A DNA stretch of 64,000 nt, from positions 1 to 64,000 of the forward strand of contig NZ_VAHO01000017.1 of the NCBI RefSeq assembly GCF_005796225.1, in the 5' to 3' direction. The notes under the pieces are model-generated. The model saw only the letters and a list, made by a program, of their open reading frames with translations, did no database searches and was not told the DNA's origin. Source of the DNA: Pseudarthrobacter sp. NamE5 (GTDB lineage Bacteria > Actinomycetota > Actinomycetes > Actinomycetales > Micrococcaceae). Of this stretch, positions 25,431 to 34,375 are shown in pieces. A program made the translations under genes and the position numbers. Position 1 is the first letter of the stretch. Each line of letters begins with the position of its first letter.

Positions 25431-27032
25431 GTGTCCAACCCGATCGATGTCGGATCAGTACTGGGCGGCCGCTACAAGGTCACAGCCACTGTATTGGCCT
25501 CGCACGACCACGATCTGGTGCTGGACGGCGTGGACCAGGTCCTGAACCGTCCCGTCAGCATCCTGGTGGCCGGGCCGGGAAATACTGAACAGGTGGCGCA
25601 GAGCGCCCGTGAAGTTGCCACAGGCGAACGCCCAGGCACTGTCCAGGTCCTTGACCTAGGCATGACCGAGGCAGCAACCTACCTCATCACCAACCACACA
25701 TCGGCCGCGGACCTGCTGGACCTTGTGGTGGCTTCGAACCCTCCATATGTGGAGCCGTTCTTCACTGACACCCTGGGAAGCGAGATCTTCGGGCAGCCGA
25801 GGTCCCACGAGCCGGAACCCTACGACGAGGAAGACCACGTCGAGGCCGGATACATCAATTACGGGGACAGGCATCCCAACCAGGTTGATGCTTACCGTTC
25901 TGCACCCGTCGTGCCGCCCAAGCCGCCGGTCCGTCCGGCGGCTGCGCCTTCCTCCGGCCGCAAGCCGGCCGGGGCTTCCGCTGTTGGCGGGGCAGCGGCT
26001 GTTGGCGGAGCGTTTGGGGGAGCAGCTGCCGCTGGCAGCGGGTCCGGAAGCGGGACTGCCGCGGCTGACCGTTCCCCGCTGCGGGGTGAGGGGCAGGCAG
26101 GGCGCAACGGCGCTTCGGTTTCCGGAGCGCCGGAGGGCACCCCGCAGGCAAAGCCCAAGGTGTCCCTATGGTCGGACGACGACTACAACTACAGAGACGA
26201 GCAGCCTTCGAGCACAACGCCTGCGGACAATGAACCGCAGACGGCGAACAAGAAATCGTCACTGTTGGCACGGTCCGCTGCTCCGGCTGCTGCCGCCGCT
26301 ACGGGTGCAACGGGTACTTCCGGGGCTTCGCCCGCCGACCAGGACCGCTACGACGGTGACGACGATGAACCAGGCCGCCGCGAACCACGGTCCATGCGGT
26401 GGCTGGTGGGCGGACTGCTTGCGGTGGTCCTCATCGTGGGGCTGGTCATCGCCGTGACGAACCTCGGCAGCCTCACTTCCCCCGGCCCGGAGGCTGCGCC
26501 CACCGCACCTGCCACCAACAGCAGTGCCCCGGAAAACACTGCGGCTGCAACCCAGGCTCCTACGTCTGCTGCTCCTCCCGCCGTGCCACCGGCTATTGAA
26601 AGCATTTCCAGGCAGGGGACCTTCGACTTCGCCGCCAACTTCGACCGTGACTTGGTCAGGGCATATGACGGCAACGCCGCCAGTTACTGGTCCGATATGG
26701 AGTTCGCGACGGAAAACTGGGGCGGCCTGGCACCCGAGGGCGTCCCACTGGTGGTCAAGCTTGAAAACCCCGCCAAGATCTCCTCCGTCACCCTTTCACA
26801 GCTGGGCGGTTCGGGCGGCAACATCACGGTATACACCAACGACAGGCCTGTTCTGGATGGTGCCAAGTCTGTTGGGAGCAACAGTTTCACATCCACAGAG
26901 CTGACCATGCCCTTGGCCGAGCCGGTGGAGGCGCAGTACGTAATTGTTGCCATCAATTCGCTACCACGGCTTGCCGCCCCCAAGACACGTTACGGTTACG
27001 GCATCCGGCTCGCTGAGGTCACGGTCAAGTAA
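25431..27032 (+). CDS. Membrane protein: pseudokinase N-lobe plus extracellular sugar-binding-like domain
   Basis: 533 residues from a GTG preceded by a strong AGGAGG. Residues 8-105 read like the N-lobe of a protein kinase (LGGRYKVTATVLASHDH, then RPVSILVAG), but the catalytic Lys position is not Lys, and there is no HRD, DFG or C-lobe. Residues about 110-320 are a low-complexity Ala/Gly/Pro/acidic linker. One membrane helix follows at about 323-345 (WLVGGLLAVVLIVGLVIAV), then a Thr/Ala/Pro spacer and a C-terminal domain (390-533, IESISRQGTFDFAA to YGIRLAEVTVK) resembling galactose-binding beta-sandwich domains. The parts match the extra region of mycobacterial MviN (Rv3910), encoded separately here just after murJ. 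It may regulate MurJ. Confidence 0.8.
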   Translation: MSNPIDVGSVLGGRYKVTATVLASHDHDLVLDGVDQVLNRPVSILVAGPGNTEQVAQSAREVATGERPGTVQVLDLGMTEAATYLITNHTSAADLLDLVVASNPPYVEPFFTDTLGSEIFGQPRSHEPEPYDEEDHVEAGYINYGDRHPNQVDAYRSAPVVPPKPPVRPAAAPSSGRKPAGASAVGGAAAVGGAFGGAAAAGSGSGSGTAAADRSPLRGEGQAGRNGASVSGAPEGTPQAKPKVSLWSDDDYNYRDEQPSSTTPADNEPQTANKKSSLLARSAAPAAAAATGATGTSGASPADQDRYDGDDDEPGRREPRSMRWLVGGLLAVVLIVGLVIAVTNLGSLTSPGPEAAPTAPATNSSAPENTAAATQAPTSAAPPAVPPAIESISRQGTFDFAANFDRDLVRAYDGNAASYWSDMEFATENWGGLAPEGVPLVVKLENPAKISSVTLSQLGGSGGNITVYTNDRPVLDGAKSVGSNSFTSTELTMPLAEPVEAQYVIVAINSLPRLAAPKTRYGYGIRLAEVTVK

Positions 27033-27237
27033 GACCAGCCAACAAGGCACGGGCGCACAGCGTCGACCAATCAGTCCTTGCGTTGGTACCGGCTGCGTCG
27101 GGGGAGCGGGCGAGGACTCCAACAGCTGCACGGTGACTAACTGATGTCTAAGTGCGGCCGTCCGGACTGTAACCTTGTCAGGGCGCCTACACAGGCGCGG
27201 GCTGTATCTCCGGCGCTGTTCCCCCAATTCTTGCGCC

Positions 27238-27263
27238 GGAATAATCGGCGTCAAGTAACAGTT
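27238..27263 (+). promoter_or_regulatory. SigR/SigH-type promoter before trxB
   Basis: GGAAT at 27238-27242 and GTT at 27261-27263 are separated by exactly 18 bases, the consensus of the actinobacterial thiol-stress sigma factor SigR (SigH in mycobacteria). It lies 60 bases before the trxB start. trxBA is a known SigR target in Streptomyces; its use here is inferred. Confidence 0.7.
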
Positions 27264-27322
27264 GTGCCATGTGGCCGGCCTCCACCGGGAGGCGCGTCAA
27301 AAAGGAAGAGGTTCACCGTTCA

Positions 27323-28279
27323 GTGACCACCGCAGAAAATACGGCGTCAGAAGTACGTGATGTCATCATTGTCGGCTCCGGCCCGGCTGGTTACACGGCA
27401 GCTGTCTACACTGCCCGCGCAAACCTCAGGCCGCTCTTGCTGGCTGGTTCCGTCACTGCCGGAGGTGAGCTGATGAACACCACGGAGGTCGAGAACTATC
27501 CGGGATTCCCCGAAGGAATCATGGGTCCGGATCTGATGGAGAACTTCGAAAAGCAGGCGGCGCGGTTCGGCACCGAGATTCAGTTCGAGGATGTGACGGC
27601 GCTGGACCTGGCCGGTCCTGTGAAAACCCTGACCATCGCCACCGGCGAGAGCTTCCAGGCGAAAGCCGTTATCCTCTCAACAGGTTCTGCTTACCGGGAG
27701 CTCGGGTTGCCGAACGAGAAACGCCTGTCTGGCCACGGCGTGAGCTGGTGTGCAACTTGTGACGGTTTCTTTTTCAAGGATCAGGACATTGCTGTCATCG
27801 GTGGCGGTGACTCTGCGATGGAAGAAGCGCTGTTCCTGACCAAGTTCGCAAAGTCGGTCACGGTGGTTCACCGACGCGACTCACTCAAGGCGTCCAAGAT
27901 CATGGCCGAGCGTGCCTTGGCACACGAGAAGATCAGCTTCCTCTGGAACAGCACTGTTGAAGATGTTTTGGGGAACGACAAGGTCACCGGCCTGAGGTTG
28001 AGGGACGTTCTCGATGGCACGATTTCGGAACTGCCGGTTACGGGCGTCTTCGTCGCGATTGGCAATGACCCCAGGACCGATTTGGTCAAGGACGTCCTCG
28101 ACCTGACGCCTGAGGGAACGATTGCTGTCGAGGGGCGCAGCTCCAGGACCAGCCTCCCCGGTGTATTCGCTGCCGGCGATGTGGTTGACCCCACCTACCG
28201 ACAGGCTATTACTGCATCCGGCTCCGGATGCGTGGCCGCCATTGATGTAGAGCACTACCTCGCAGACCTTCCCGCGTAA
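27323..28279 (+). CDS. trxB: Thioredoxin-disulfide reductase
   Basis: 318 residues from a GTG at 27323 with GGAAGAGG about ten bases upstream; an in-frame ATG at 27269 is the alternative. There are two Rossmann domains: the FAD motif [20 protein letters not shown] near residue 13 and the NADPH motif [17 protein letters not shown] near 155, with the redox motif CATCDG between them. The C-terminal [16 protein letters not shown] closes the FAD site. It passes electrons from NADPH to thioredoxin. trxA follows 37 bases later, and a SigR-type promoter precedes the pair, which fits an oxidative thiol-stress operon. The lower GC third positions differ a little from the left-arm genes. Confidence 0.95.
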   Translation: MTTAENTASEVRDVIIVGSGPAGYTAAVYTARANLRPLLLAGSVTAGGELMNTTEVENYPGFPEGIMGPDLMENFEKQAARFGTEIQFEDVTALDLAGPVKTLTIATGESFQAKAVILSTGSAYRELGLPNEKRLSGHGVSWCATCDGFFFKDQDIAVIGGGDSAMEEALFLTKFAKSVTVVHRRDSLKASKIMAERALAHEKISFLWNSTVEDVLGNDKVTGLRLRDVLDGTISELPVTGVFVAIGNDPRTDLVKDVLDLTPEGTIAVEGRSSRTSLPGVFAAGDVVDPTYRQAITASGSGCVAAIDVEHYLADLPA

Positions 28280-28316
28280 TTACCGATCCGCTATCTGAAA
28301 GAGAGAGAAAAAGGTT

Positions 28317-28643
28317 ATGAGCAACGCCAAAAATGTAACGGATGCAAGTTTCGGCGCGGACGTTCTGTCCTCCGACAAGCCGGTAATTGTTGATTTCTGG
28401 GCAGAGTGGTGCGGGCCCTGCCGCAAGCTTGGCCCGATCCTGGATGAGATCTCCGTCGAGTACAGCGAGAAAGTTGACGTCGTGAAGGTTAACGTTGATG
28501 ACAACCCCGCTATCGCTGCCGAATACGGCATCACCTCGATTCCCGCTGTTTACCTTTTCCAGGGTGGCGAAGTGAAGAACACTGTCATTGGTGCCAAGCC
28601 GAAGCAGTTCTTCGAAAAGGAATTCTCAGACGTTCTTTCCTAG
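28317..28643 (+). CDS. trxA: Thioredoxin
   Basis: 108 residues, the normal length. The active site WCGPC in DFWAEWCGPCRKLGP is at about residues 32-36 and the cis-Pro loop ITSIPAVYLF near 75. It is a cytoplasmic disulfide reductant kept reduced by TrxB, encoded just upstream. A purine-rich leader (GAGAGAGAAAAAGG) supplies the ribosome site. It ends 37 bases before a perfect 18-bp hairpin. Confidence 0.96.
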   Translation: MSNAKNVTDASFGADVLSSDKPVIVDFWAEWCGPCRKLGPILDEISVEYSEKVDVVKVNVDDNPAIAAEYGITSIPAVYLFQGGEVKNTVIGAKPKQFFEKEFSDVLS

Positions 28644-28680
28644 TCTCTAGGCGCTACCGCAAAAAGAGAAATCCGCGTCA

Positions 28681-28723
28681 CTACGAAAGGGCCACCGCGC
28701 ACACTGCGGTGGCCCTTTCGTAG
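28681..28723 (+). terminator. Perfect 18-bp hairpin after trxA
   Basis: Arms 28681-28698 and 28706-28723 pair without mismatch around a 7-base loop; the downstream arm ends GGCCCTTTCGTAG. There is no true T run, so it is a strong hairpin that probably ends or protects the trxBA transcript and seals it off from the non-coding stretch beyond. Confidence 0.75.
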
Positions 28724-28774
28724 TCAGGCTGCAACCTGCAAAGGCGTGGCGCGGTGTCCGGGTTTTATCTCCTG

Positions 28775-28801
28775 GTTTACTTCCTGAGCGCGGAAGTAAA
28801 C
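28775..28801. repeat. 10-bp inverted repeat beside the first parS
   Basis: GTTTACTTCC at 28775-28784 and GGAAGTAAAC at 28792-28801 are perfect arms around a 7-base spacer. They lie 18 bases before the first parS. The sequence is not a parS variant and has no T tract, so it may be a protein-binding site or a hairpin. Confidence 0.55.
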
Positions 28802-28818
28802 GCGGACGGACAGCTTGC

Positions 28819-28834
28819 TGTTTCACGTGAAACA
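28819..28834. promoter_or_regulatory. parS: parS site 1
   Basis: TGTTTCACGTGAAACA, a perfect 16-base palindrome identical to the bacterial parS consensus bound by ParB. Confidence 0.95.
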
Positions 28835-28886
28835 GTTCGTAGTCCGTTTCCCGCGTTCGTAGTTATTTGTTCACCGCTCTACCGTT

Positions 28887-28918
28887 CTCCCTTGGTTGCT
28901 GTAATGCGGACAAGGGAG
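28887..28918. repeat. 8-bp inverted repeat
   Basis: CTCCCTTG at 28887-28894 and CAAGGGAG at 28911-28918, spaced 16 bases, just past the first parS. Function unknown; it could be chance. Confidence 0.3.
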
Positions 28919-29259
28919 TGCGACGGTTCACGGCTACCACTGCTTAGGATTATTGTCGGGTACGCCTGGTGGCCTACAGCACCGACATGCTCCTGTAGGG
29001 TTTCCGACTTGGAACTGGCTATGGACAATTCCGATCCCGATGGGCTGAACGCAAATGGCCGGGAGGAAAATGATAGATGCTCGGTCATACTTGTGGTACG
29101 ACTTAGATCCAAGGCCGGTCAAGCCTTCACCCCCCTCGGCGGCTAAGAAAACGCGCCGCTATGTCCATCTATCCGTGGCGTGCAGCACCTGAACTCGCCA
29201 TTGGGCGACGTGCTGGTAATTCATCGGGCGTGCTGACGGGTGTCGCATCAGGGTCCGCT

Positions 29260-29294
29260 CCTCCCCTCGTGTTTCACGTGAAACGGAGGGGAGG
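29260..29294. promoter_or_regulatory. parS: parS site 2 inside a larger inverted repeat
   Basis: The parS 16-mer TGTTTCACGTGAAACG is at 29270-29285. It is flanked by nine-base complementary arms (CCTCCCCTC at 29260-29268 and GAGGGGAGG at 29286-29294), so the parS core sits within a longer, slightly off-centre inverted repeat. Confidence 0.92.
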
Positions 29295-30038
29295 GGTCCC
29301 ACTCCCATAGGCTGTCAACAGGCACTGCACACCGGCCCGAGCGCTCCTGCAGAAGCGGCCGGTGCGATGACAGCCGCACATGCAAGCAATGACTGCTGAT
29401 ACCCGCGAGCACAGACTACCCCGCTCTTAGGACGACCTTTTGCCTTAGGTGTGTTCCAAGGAGGGAAAGGAAGCATTAGCGAACCCTGTTCACCTGAATC
29501 ACCTAGCCGGGCACCCGTGGGGGCTATGCGCTCACCACTTGTGTCGCGAAAGCGGTCACTTGCGATGTCATCGCATCCACGCCTACACGGCAGCCATCCC
29601 TCAACTCACCCAACGCAACCATATGCTCCCAGTGACATCCGGTTCGGACTCACGGGTCAAGCCGGCCGCCGACGGCGGAAGTTGCGCTTATTCATGCCGC
29701 AAACTACATCCCGACGTGTACGCAGGTGTGTTGCTCCCCGTACCCGTCTGCCCACCTTATTTGGTCCCCAGGACGTACTATCCAGGAGCCAGGTCTGCTG
29801 GTGGACTCGTGCGGGCAGCGTCTCAGGAGGAACGCCTCAGAAAGCACGACAGATGAACCATCATTCGAAGGCATGCAGACGTATCGCGGCACAAGAGTTT
29901 GAATACTGTGAAAGCCTTTACAACTCGGGTGGTGTCAGCGACGTTCCCGACGAGGAGGTATCAGTCAGCCCGGCAAATGCTGCGGAACCAGGTGGCGGGG
30001 AAAAAGCACGACCGCAGTCCGGTTGCACCTCCCGCCCT

Positions 30039-30054
30039 TGTTTCACGTGAAACG
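30039..30054. promoter_or_regulatory. parS: parS site 3
   Basis: TGTTTCACGTGAAACG. The 14-base core GTTTCACGTGAAAC is perfect. Confidence 0.95.
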
Positions 30055-30651
30055 ATGGGCGCTTCGAACCCCAATCGAGACTGCCGACACACTGTTCCTA
30101 GGTGCCCGCTGTTGGCAAGGCGGCAGCGTTGCTTTTCGATGGCAGGATAAGTAGTCCCTTTAAGCGCTCTCGTGGCCTTGGCCGACATCTAGTCGGCCAC
30201 GCTATGCGCGGCATAGGAGTGTATGCCCGGAGAACAACGGGCATCCAAGCCGCGTTGTTCCTAGAGGCCTCTGGTCGGCTGCCAGTATCCATGCCTACCG
30301 AGCACATCAAGTGCAAGCAAAGTAAAAGGTGCAGGTCATGCAGCCAGTCTCACCCCATACAGCGCCGAACTCACTTCTCAGTCTCGCTCGACGACAGTCC
30401 AGGATCTCGGCTGGCTACCTACCAAGCTGTTGGGCCTTGAGCTGTCGAGGCTCCACATGCCCTCCTCATCGACAGACTCAAGGGGCTTGGCCCCGCACAA
30501 TACGTTTCTCACCTAGCCTGCACATAGAGGCGCCTTTCATCTCGATACCTTCTGTCTCCGCACATAGGATCGGGGCAATGTACTGATCGTTGCGGACAGA
30601 GGGTGGATGACCGCGCCGGAGGATCGGCATCGGTGGGTTTCTCCTTGCCTT

Positions 30652-30707
30652 CTTTCCACAAGGTTTTCCACAGCCGGCCCGCAGGTTTGTCCACATAGTT
30701 TTCCACA
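30652..30707 (+). promoter_or_regulatory. Array of four DnaA-box-like sequences
   Basis: CTTTCCACA (30652), TTTTCCACA (30664), TTGTCCACA (30687) and TTTTCCACA (30699) lie in the same orientation with start spacings 12, 23 and 12 bases. TTGTCCACA is the form common in high-GC actinobacterial origins; the others differ by one or two bases. It lies within the parS desert, about 8.5 kb from dnaA. Confidence 0.6.
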
Positions 30708-30898
30708 GAACCGCGGGGTTCAAGGTGGGACCTGGAGTCGTGGCACCACACTACTGACCCTTCGCAAGTAGTACATTGAGAGGTCGGTAGGAACAGTGCG
30801 ACCCGCGAGTCTGGCACCGGCCCTCATCTGGTCTCTGGGAGCACCCTTTTTGGGATGAAAAAGGTCCGCGACTGGTCGACGGATTAGTCGCTGGCAGG

Positions 30899-30914
30899 CG
30901 TTTCACGTGAAACA
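30899..30914. promoter_or_regulatory. parS: parS site 4
   Basis: CGTTTCACGTGAAACA with a perfect 14-base core. It is the closest parS to the two DnaA-box arrays, between 30707 and 31019. Confidence 0.95.
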
Positions 30915-31018
30915 CGGGTCTGGTGCTCAGCCTGAGGAATGAGTACCGAGCTATGCGATTCGTTTCTGCCAACTGCGGGATACCGCTATATCCGGCACCG
31001 ACCGGCTGGCGTTGCTTA

Positions 31019-31051
31019 CTGTCCACAGTGTTATCCACAGTGTTATGCACC
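31019..31051 (+). promoter_or_regulatory. Three DnaA-box-like sequences at 12-bp periodicity
   Basis: CTGTCCACA (31019), the perfect box TTATCCACA (31031) and TTATGCACC (31043) follow each other at exact 12-base steps in one orientation. The step equals that seen twice in the array at 30652-30707. Confidence 0.65.
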
Positions 31052-31833
31052 GACAATGTCGCTGCTGTTCGGAGAATCGATCAATGGTTTTGTCGATCCC
31101 ACAACGACCGCTGGGCCGCGGCCCCGCTGCTTGTCGTCGTCGATGTGACAGCCAATAATGTAGTCATCGCGATCAGACCACCCTCGTCAAGGCATCAGTT
31201 GCAAGAGCGTATGGGGCCGTGGCCCTGGACCTGCTGTTAATGCTTGCGGTCCATGCAGGCCGCATGAACTTAGCTTGCGCGATCCCATAACGTACTTCCG
31301 CCGCTCACCCACTTTGGCATCTCGTTCCTGGTTGATCTCTCCTTGCGCGAGACGCCATCGCCCGCCAGTCAACTGCCCGCCAAATTGATGGCGTTATCCC
31401 CAGAACAGTACCTTGGCGGAGCGCACGTAGCAGTCGCACCCCCCCGGGCGCGGTCGCCCAAACTGACATGCCCGAGCCGCGGCAACAATCCTCTACTGCG
31501 CAGGCGGCCACAGGGCGCCAACAGTTCGCGCTGTCCTTTCCCGGCGAAGGCAATTTGTCTAGTTCTCGCCCAAAGGTTGATATGCCTACCCCACGCTAAC
31601 CGACGATCTGGTTTGTCGGTGCACGCGCCCTCCTCGTCGGTTTCGGATGATCAGCTGATCGCAACGCGCATGCACCGGTAGGGCCTCGTCGTTTGTCCGT
31701 TGGACTCCTAGTTAACCTGCAGGTGTCACAGTTCACTCATTTGATGTCGCCCGGCGGAGCATTGCTTCAGTATGCGGTGTTCCGACCCCAATACGGTGTC
31801 TGTTTCTAGCAACTCACATCGCTAAAGGGGGAC

Positions 31834-31849
31834 CGTTTCACGTGAAACA
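31834..31849. promoter_or_regulatory. parS: parS site 5
   Basis: CGTTTCACGTGAAACA, perfect 14-base core. Confidence 0.95.
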
Positions 31850-32347
31850 GTCAAGTCCCGGGCTGCCGGTAACTCTGCGGCGAGTTCGATGAGCACCGTG
31901 ATCGAACTCTCTAGCAGAGGCGCTGGCGGCTTCTGTGGGCTGTTATTTTTATGACTGCGTGCGTGCGTAAGTGGAATGCTCTTGGTCGTAGGCGAGCAAA
32001 CGCATAACTTACACCACGCACGCCCGCAGAAGGGCGAACTCGACTGGCGCTAGGGCCATATCAGCTTGGAACCGCGGACTCCGGTGGGATTCCCATCCCT
32101 CGTCGTGCCGGACGGACGTTGACGCCCTTTATGTATGTCACGTCAGAAACACGACCCCCCAAGGTCTCCCGCTCCAACGGCGTTTGCCCTGCAGCGGTTA
32201 TTTTTCGGGCCAAGGAAAACGTGACTGAGCCTCTGGCACGATACGCAGGGCGGTGTCATTCTCTCGGCAAAGGACCGCGGCCCTCATTGCCAACATCCGT
32301 GCTGCAGTCCTCCGCGCCTAGCCGGGGTGCGGCAGTTACTAGACATA

Positions 32348-32363
32348 CGTTCCACGTGAAACA
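32348..32363. promoter_or_regulatory. parS: parS site 6 (one mismatch)
   Basis: CGTTCCACGTGAAACA: one T-to-C change in the left half of the 14-base core breaks the palindrome at one position. It should bind ParB less tightly. Confidence 0.8.
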
Positions 32364-32720
32364 TCCCGTGCGGCTACCCAACACCATGAACTACTCTTTC
32401 AAGCCACCGACGACGAGCAACCGCGGGACGACACGAGCCAATATTTCGACCGTACTCTAGGGCCGCTGCGATTTCGGCGGCTAGTAGTAGCGATCCTCAT
32501 CAGCATGCCAGCGACCGTTGTATCGTAGATGCTTGCCGCTACACGCGCTAGAAGAGGTCCTGCATGTTGAGCCCTCTGCTCCGCGCCACAACTGCTAGAC
32601 CCCGCGAAGCTGGACGTGCCACGGACCCCTGACCAGACGACGCGTCTAGAGACCGTGGGTATCGAAGCGCTCCTGCCAGGTATCAGATGAGGTCCGCCCC
32701 GGACAGGAATCCGCATCCTG

Positions 32721-32736
32721 TGTTTCACGTGAAACG
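32721..32736. promoter_or_regulatory. parS: parS site 7
   Basis: TGTTTCACGTGAAACG, perfect core, about 290 bases past the parB stop codon. Confidence 0.95.
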
Positions 32737-33028
32737 CCGCACCGCCCGAGGCTCACTTATGCTTCACCTGCCTTACGCCATTCATGGAAGAACTGCAGGA
32801 AACCTTGGCGTCGGAGCTACGTCGCGAACGCATAGGACACACCGATAGCGGATACGGCACAAGCATCGGTCAGAATGTGATGCGCGAGCGGTATAGCATG
32901 ACAGCATTTCACGACGCTGGCTGTACCTAAGAAGCACAAAGTCGGGACGTTGCAGGTTGTAAGACGAAATCTGCGGGCAAAAAGAGATGGGCCCGATCCG
33001 GTTGGATCGGCCCATCAAAAAAGGAGCT

Positions 33029-34312
33029 TTAGCTGTCAGCCCCGGGAGCAAGAACCTCCATGATGCGGTTCAAATCTTCAACACTGGCGAACTCGATGCT
33101 CACTTTACCCTTACGAACACCAAGGGATATCTTGACATTCGTATCCAGCCGGTCAGAGAGCGAGGATGCGAGGTAATCCAAGCGCTCATGGCGGGCACCG
33201 GGACGGGGAATGTTGTTCTTTGCCGGCTTCGCGGGGTCCTGGTAAAGGGCCACCGCTTCCTCAGTTGCGCGGACCGACATACCCTCGGCAACAATCCTTT
33301 GTGCCAGACGCTCCATGGCAGCAGCGTCAGGAAGGGCCAGGAGGGCCCGTGCATGGCCCGCGGAGAGTACGCCTGCTGCCACTCGTCGTTGGACCAGCGG
33401 GGGCAGTTTGAGGAGGCGTAGGGTGTTCGATACTTGCGGACGGGAACGGCCGATACGGTCAGCGAGTTGCTCGTGAGTGGTTCCGAAATCTTCCAGGAGC
33501 TGCTGGTAGGCCGCTGCTTCTTCAAGCGGATTCAGCTGGCTGCGGTGCAGGTTCTCCAGCAGGGCGTCCCGCAGCAGGTCATCGTCTGTAGTGTCCCTGA
33601 CGATTGCAGGAATAGTGTCCAGCCCGGCAGCCTGTACTGCACGCCATCGGCGCTCACCCATAACCAGCTCAAAGGGTTCGCTACCTTCCTCGGTTGACCT
33701 CCGAACCACAATTGGCTGGAGCACGCCAATTTCGCGGACGGAGTGCACGAGCTCCGCCATGTCATCTTCATCGAAGACTGATCGTGGCTGCTTACGGTTG
33801 GGGTGAATGTTCGCCACGGAGATTTCAGCATAGTGAACACCCGGAACCTCCACCAGCTCCACACCGGCGTTGGATCCTGCCGATGGTATATTTACTGGTT
33901 CAGCTGAGGTACCGGGGTCGATTGGGTCCGCCACATCAGCACGAGATTCCTCAACCTGTGCAGCTTCCGCCAACTGGGCGGGAATATCCTTTTCTGTGTC
34001 GTCGCCAGGCGCTGGCTTGCTTGGAGTGTGGGGCTCCGACGAGGTGCCCTTCGAAGCATCAGCACTGCCGGCCGCGCGTTGGTCAGTAGCTGGCTTAGCG
34101 GCGGGAGAGGAAGGACGCTTGTTTGCTGCAGTCCCCGTTGGCTGCCTGGCTTCACTGCTTTCCGCCACAGAGTCCGTCTTCTTTCGGCCCTCGGGGAAAA
34201 ATAGATCAACTGGACGTGACACCGCTGTCGCATTGCCCGACCCGTTAGCGGCGGCGGAACTCGGAATCAGCGCGCCAAGACCACGGCCCAGGCCGCGTCG
34301 CTTCTCGCTCAT
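33029..34312 (-). CDS. parB: Chromosome partitioning protein ParB
   Basis: 427 residues. [17 protein letters not shown] at the N-terminus is the ParA-interacting motif. An unusually long linker of about 125 residues rich in Ser, Pro and Glu follows. The ParB/Srx domain starts near residue 160 ([22 protein letters not shown]) with the CTP-binding GERRWRA motif. The helix-turn-helix ([21 protein letters not shown]) near 275 recognises parS. The C-terminal dimerisation domain ends the protein. ParB loads at parS, spreads with CTP and recruits SMC. Seven parS sites lie just downstream and one in parA. It forms an operon with parA, 63 bases upstream. Confidence 0.97.
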   Translation of the reverse strand: MSEKRRGLGRGLGALIPSSAAANGSGNATAVSRPVDLFFPEGRKKTDSVAESSEARQPTGTAANKRPSSPAAKPATDQRAAGSADASKGTSSEPHTPSKPAPGDDTEKDIPAQLAEAAQVEESRADVADPIDPGTSAEPVNIPSAGSNAGVELVEVPGVHYAEISVANIHPNRKQPRSVFDEDDMAELVHSVREIGVLQPIVVRRSTEEGSEPFELVMGERRWRAVQAAGLDTIPAIVRDTTDDDLLRDALLENLHRSQLNPLEEAAAYQQLLEDFGTTHEQLADRIGRSRPQVSNTLRLLKLPPLVQRRVAAGVLSAGHARALLALPDAAAMERLAQRIVAEGMSVRATEEAVALYQDPAKPAKNNIPRPGARHERLDYLASSLSDRLDTNVKISLGVRKGKVSIEFASVEDLNRIMEVLAPGADS

Positions 34313-34375
34313 TGGTAATCCCTCCAGTGGTAGAGCCAGGCCTAGCCGTGCTCCGGTCGTTGCAGTTTGAAGATC

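Larger units (their letters stand above)
28724..33028. other. 4.3-kb gene desert with seven parS sites and DnaA-box arrays (putative centromere region)
   Basis: No open frame here has a recognisable product, a ribosome site and normal codon use; frames are short, overlap in all directions and run through parS sites. Two 60-base lines counted by hand gave 50% (31801) and 62% (29101) GC, lower than the coding flanks appear. The stretch holds parS 16-mers starting at 28819, 29270, 30039, 30899, 31834, 32348 and 32721 (spacings 451, 769, 860, 935, 514, 373), DnaA-box-like arrays at 30652-30707 and 31019-31051, and several short inverted repeats. In Mycobacterium the interval between trxC and parB holds cwlM and one further gene. 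ParB loading and chromosome segregation are the likely role. Confidence 0.8.

Noticed and set aside
28754..29146. Open frame of 130 codons just after the trxA terminator
   Set aside because: It runs through parS 1 (translated as VSRET), has no ribosome site or family resemblance, and its composition is not coding-like.
29451..30050. 199-codon open frame in the parS desert
   Set aside because: Ser/Arg/Pro-rich shadow-like product, ends in parS 3, overlaps other frames of equal quality; no domain.
28724..33028. CRISPR array or insertion sequence in the desert
   Set aside because: The only repeated words are parS and DnaA-like boxes at uneven distances; there are no spacer-repeat units, terminal inverted repeats or transposase remnants.
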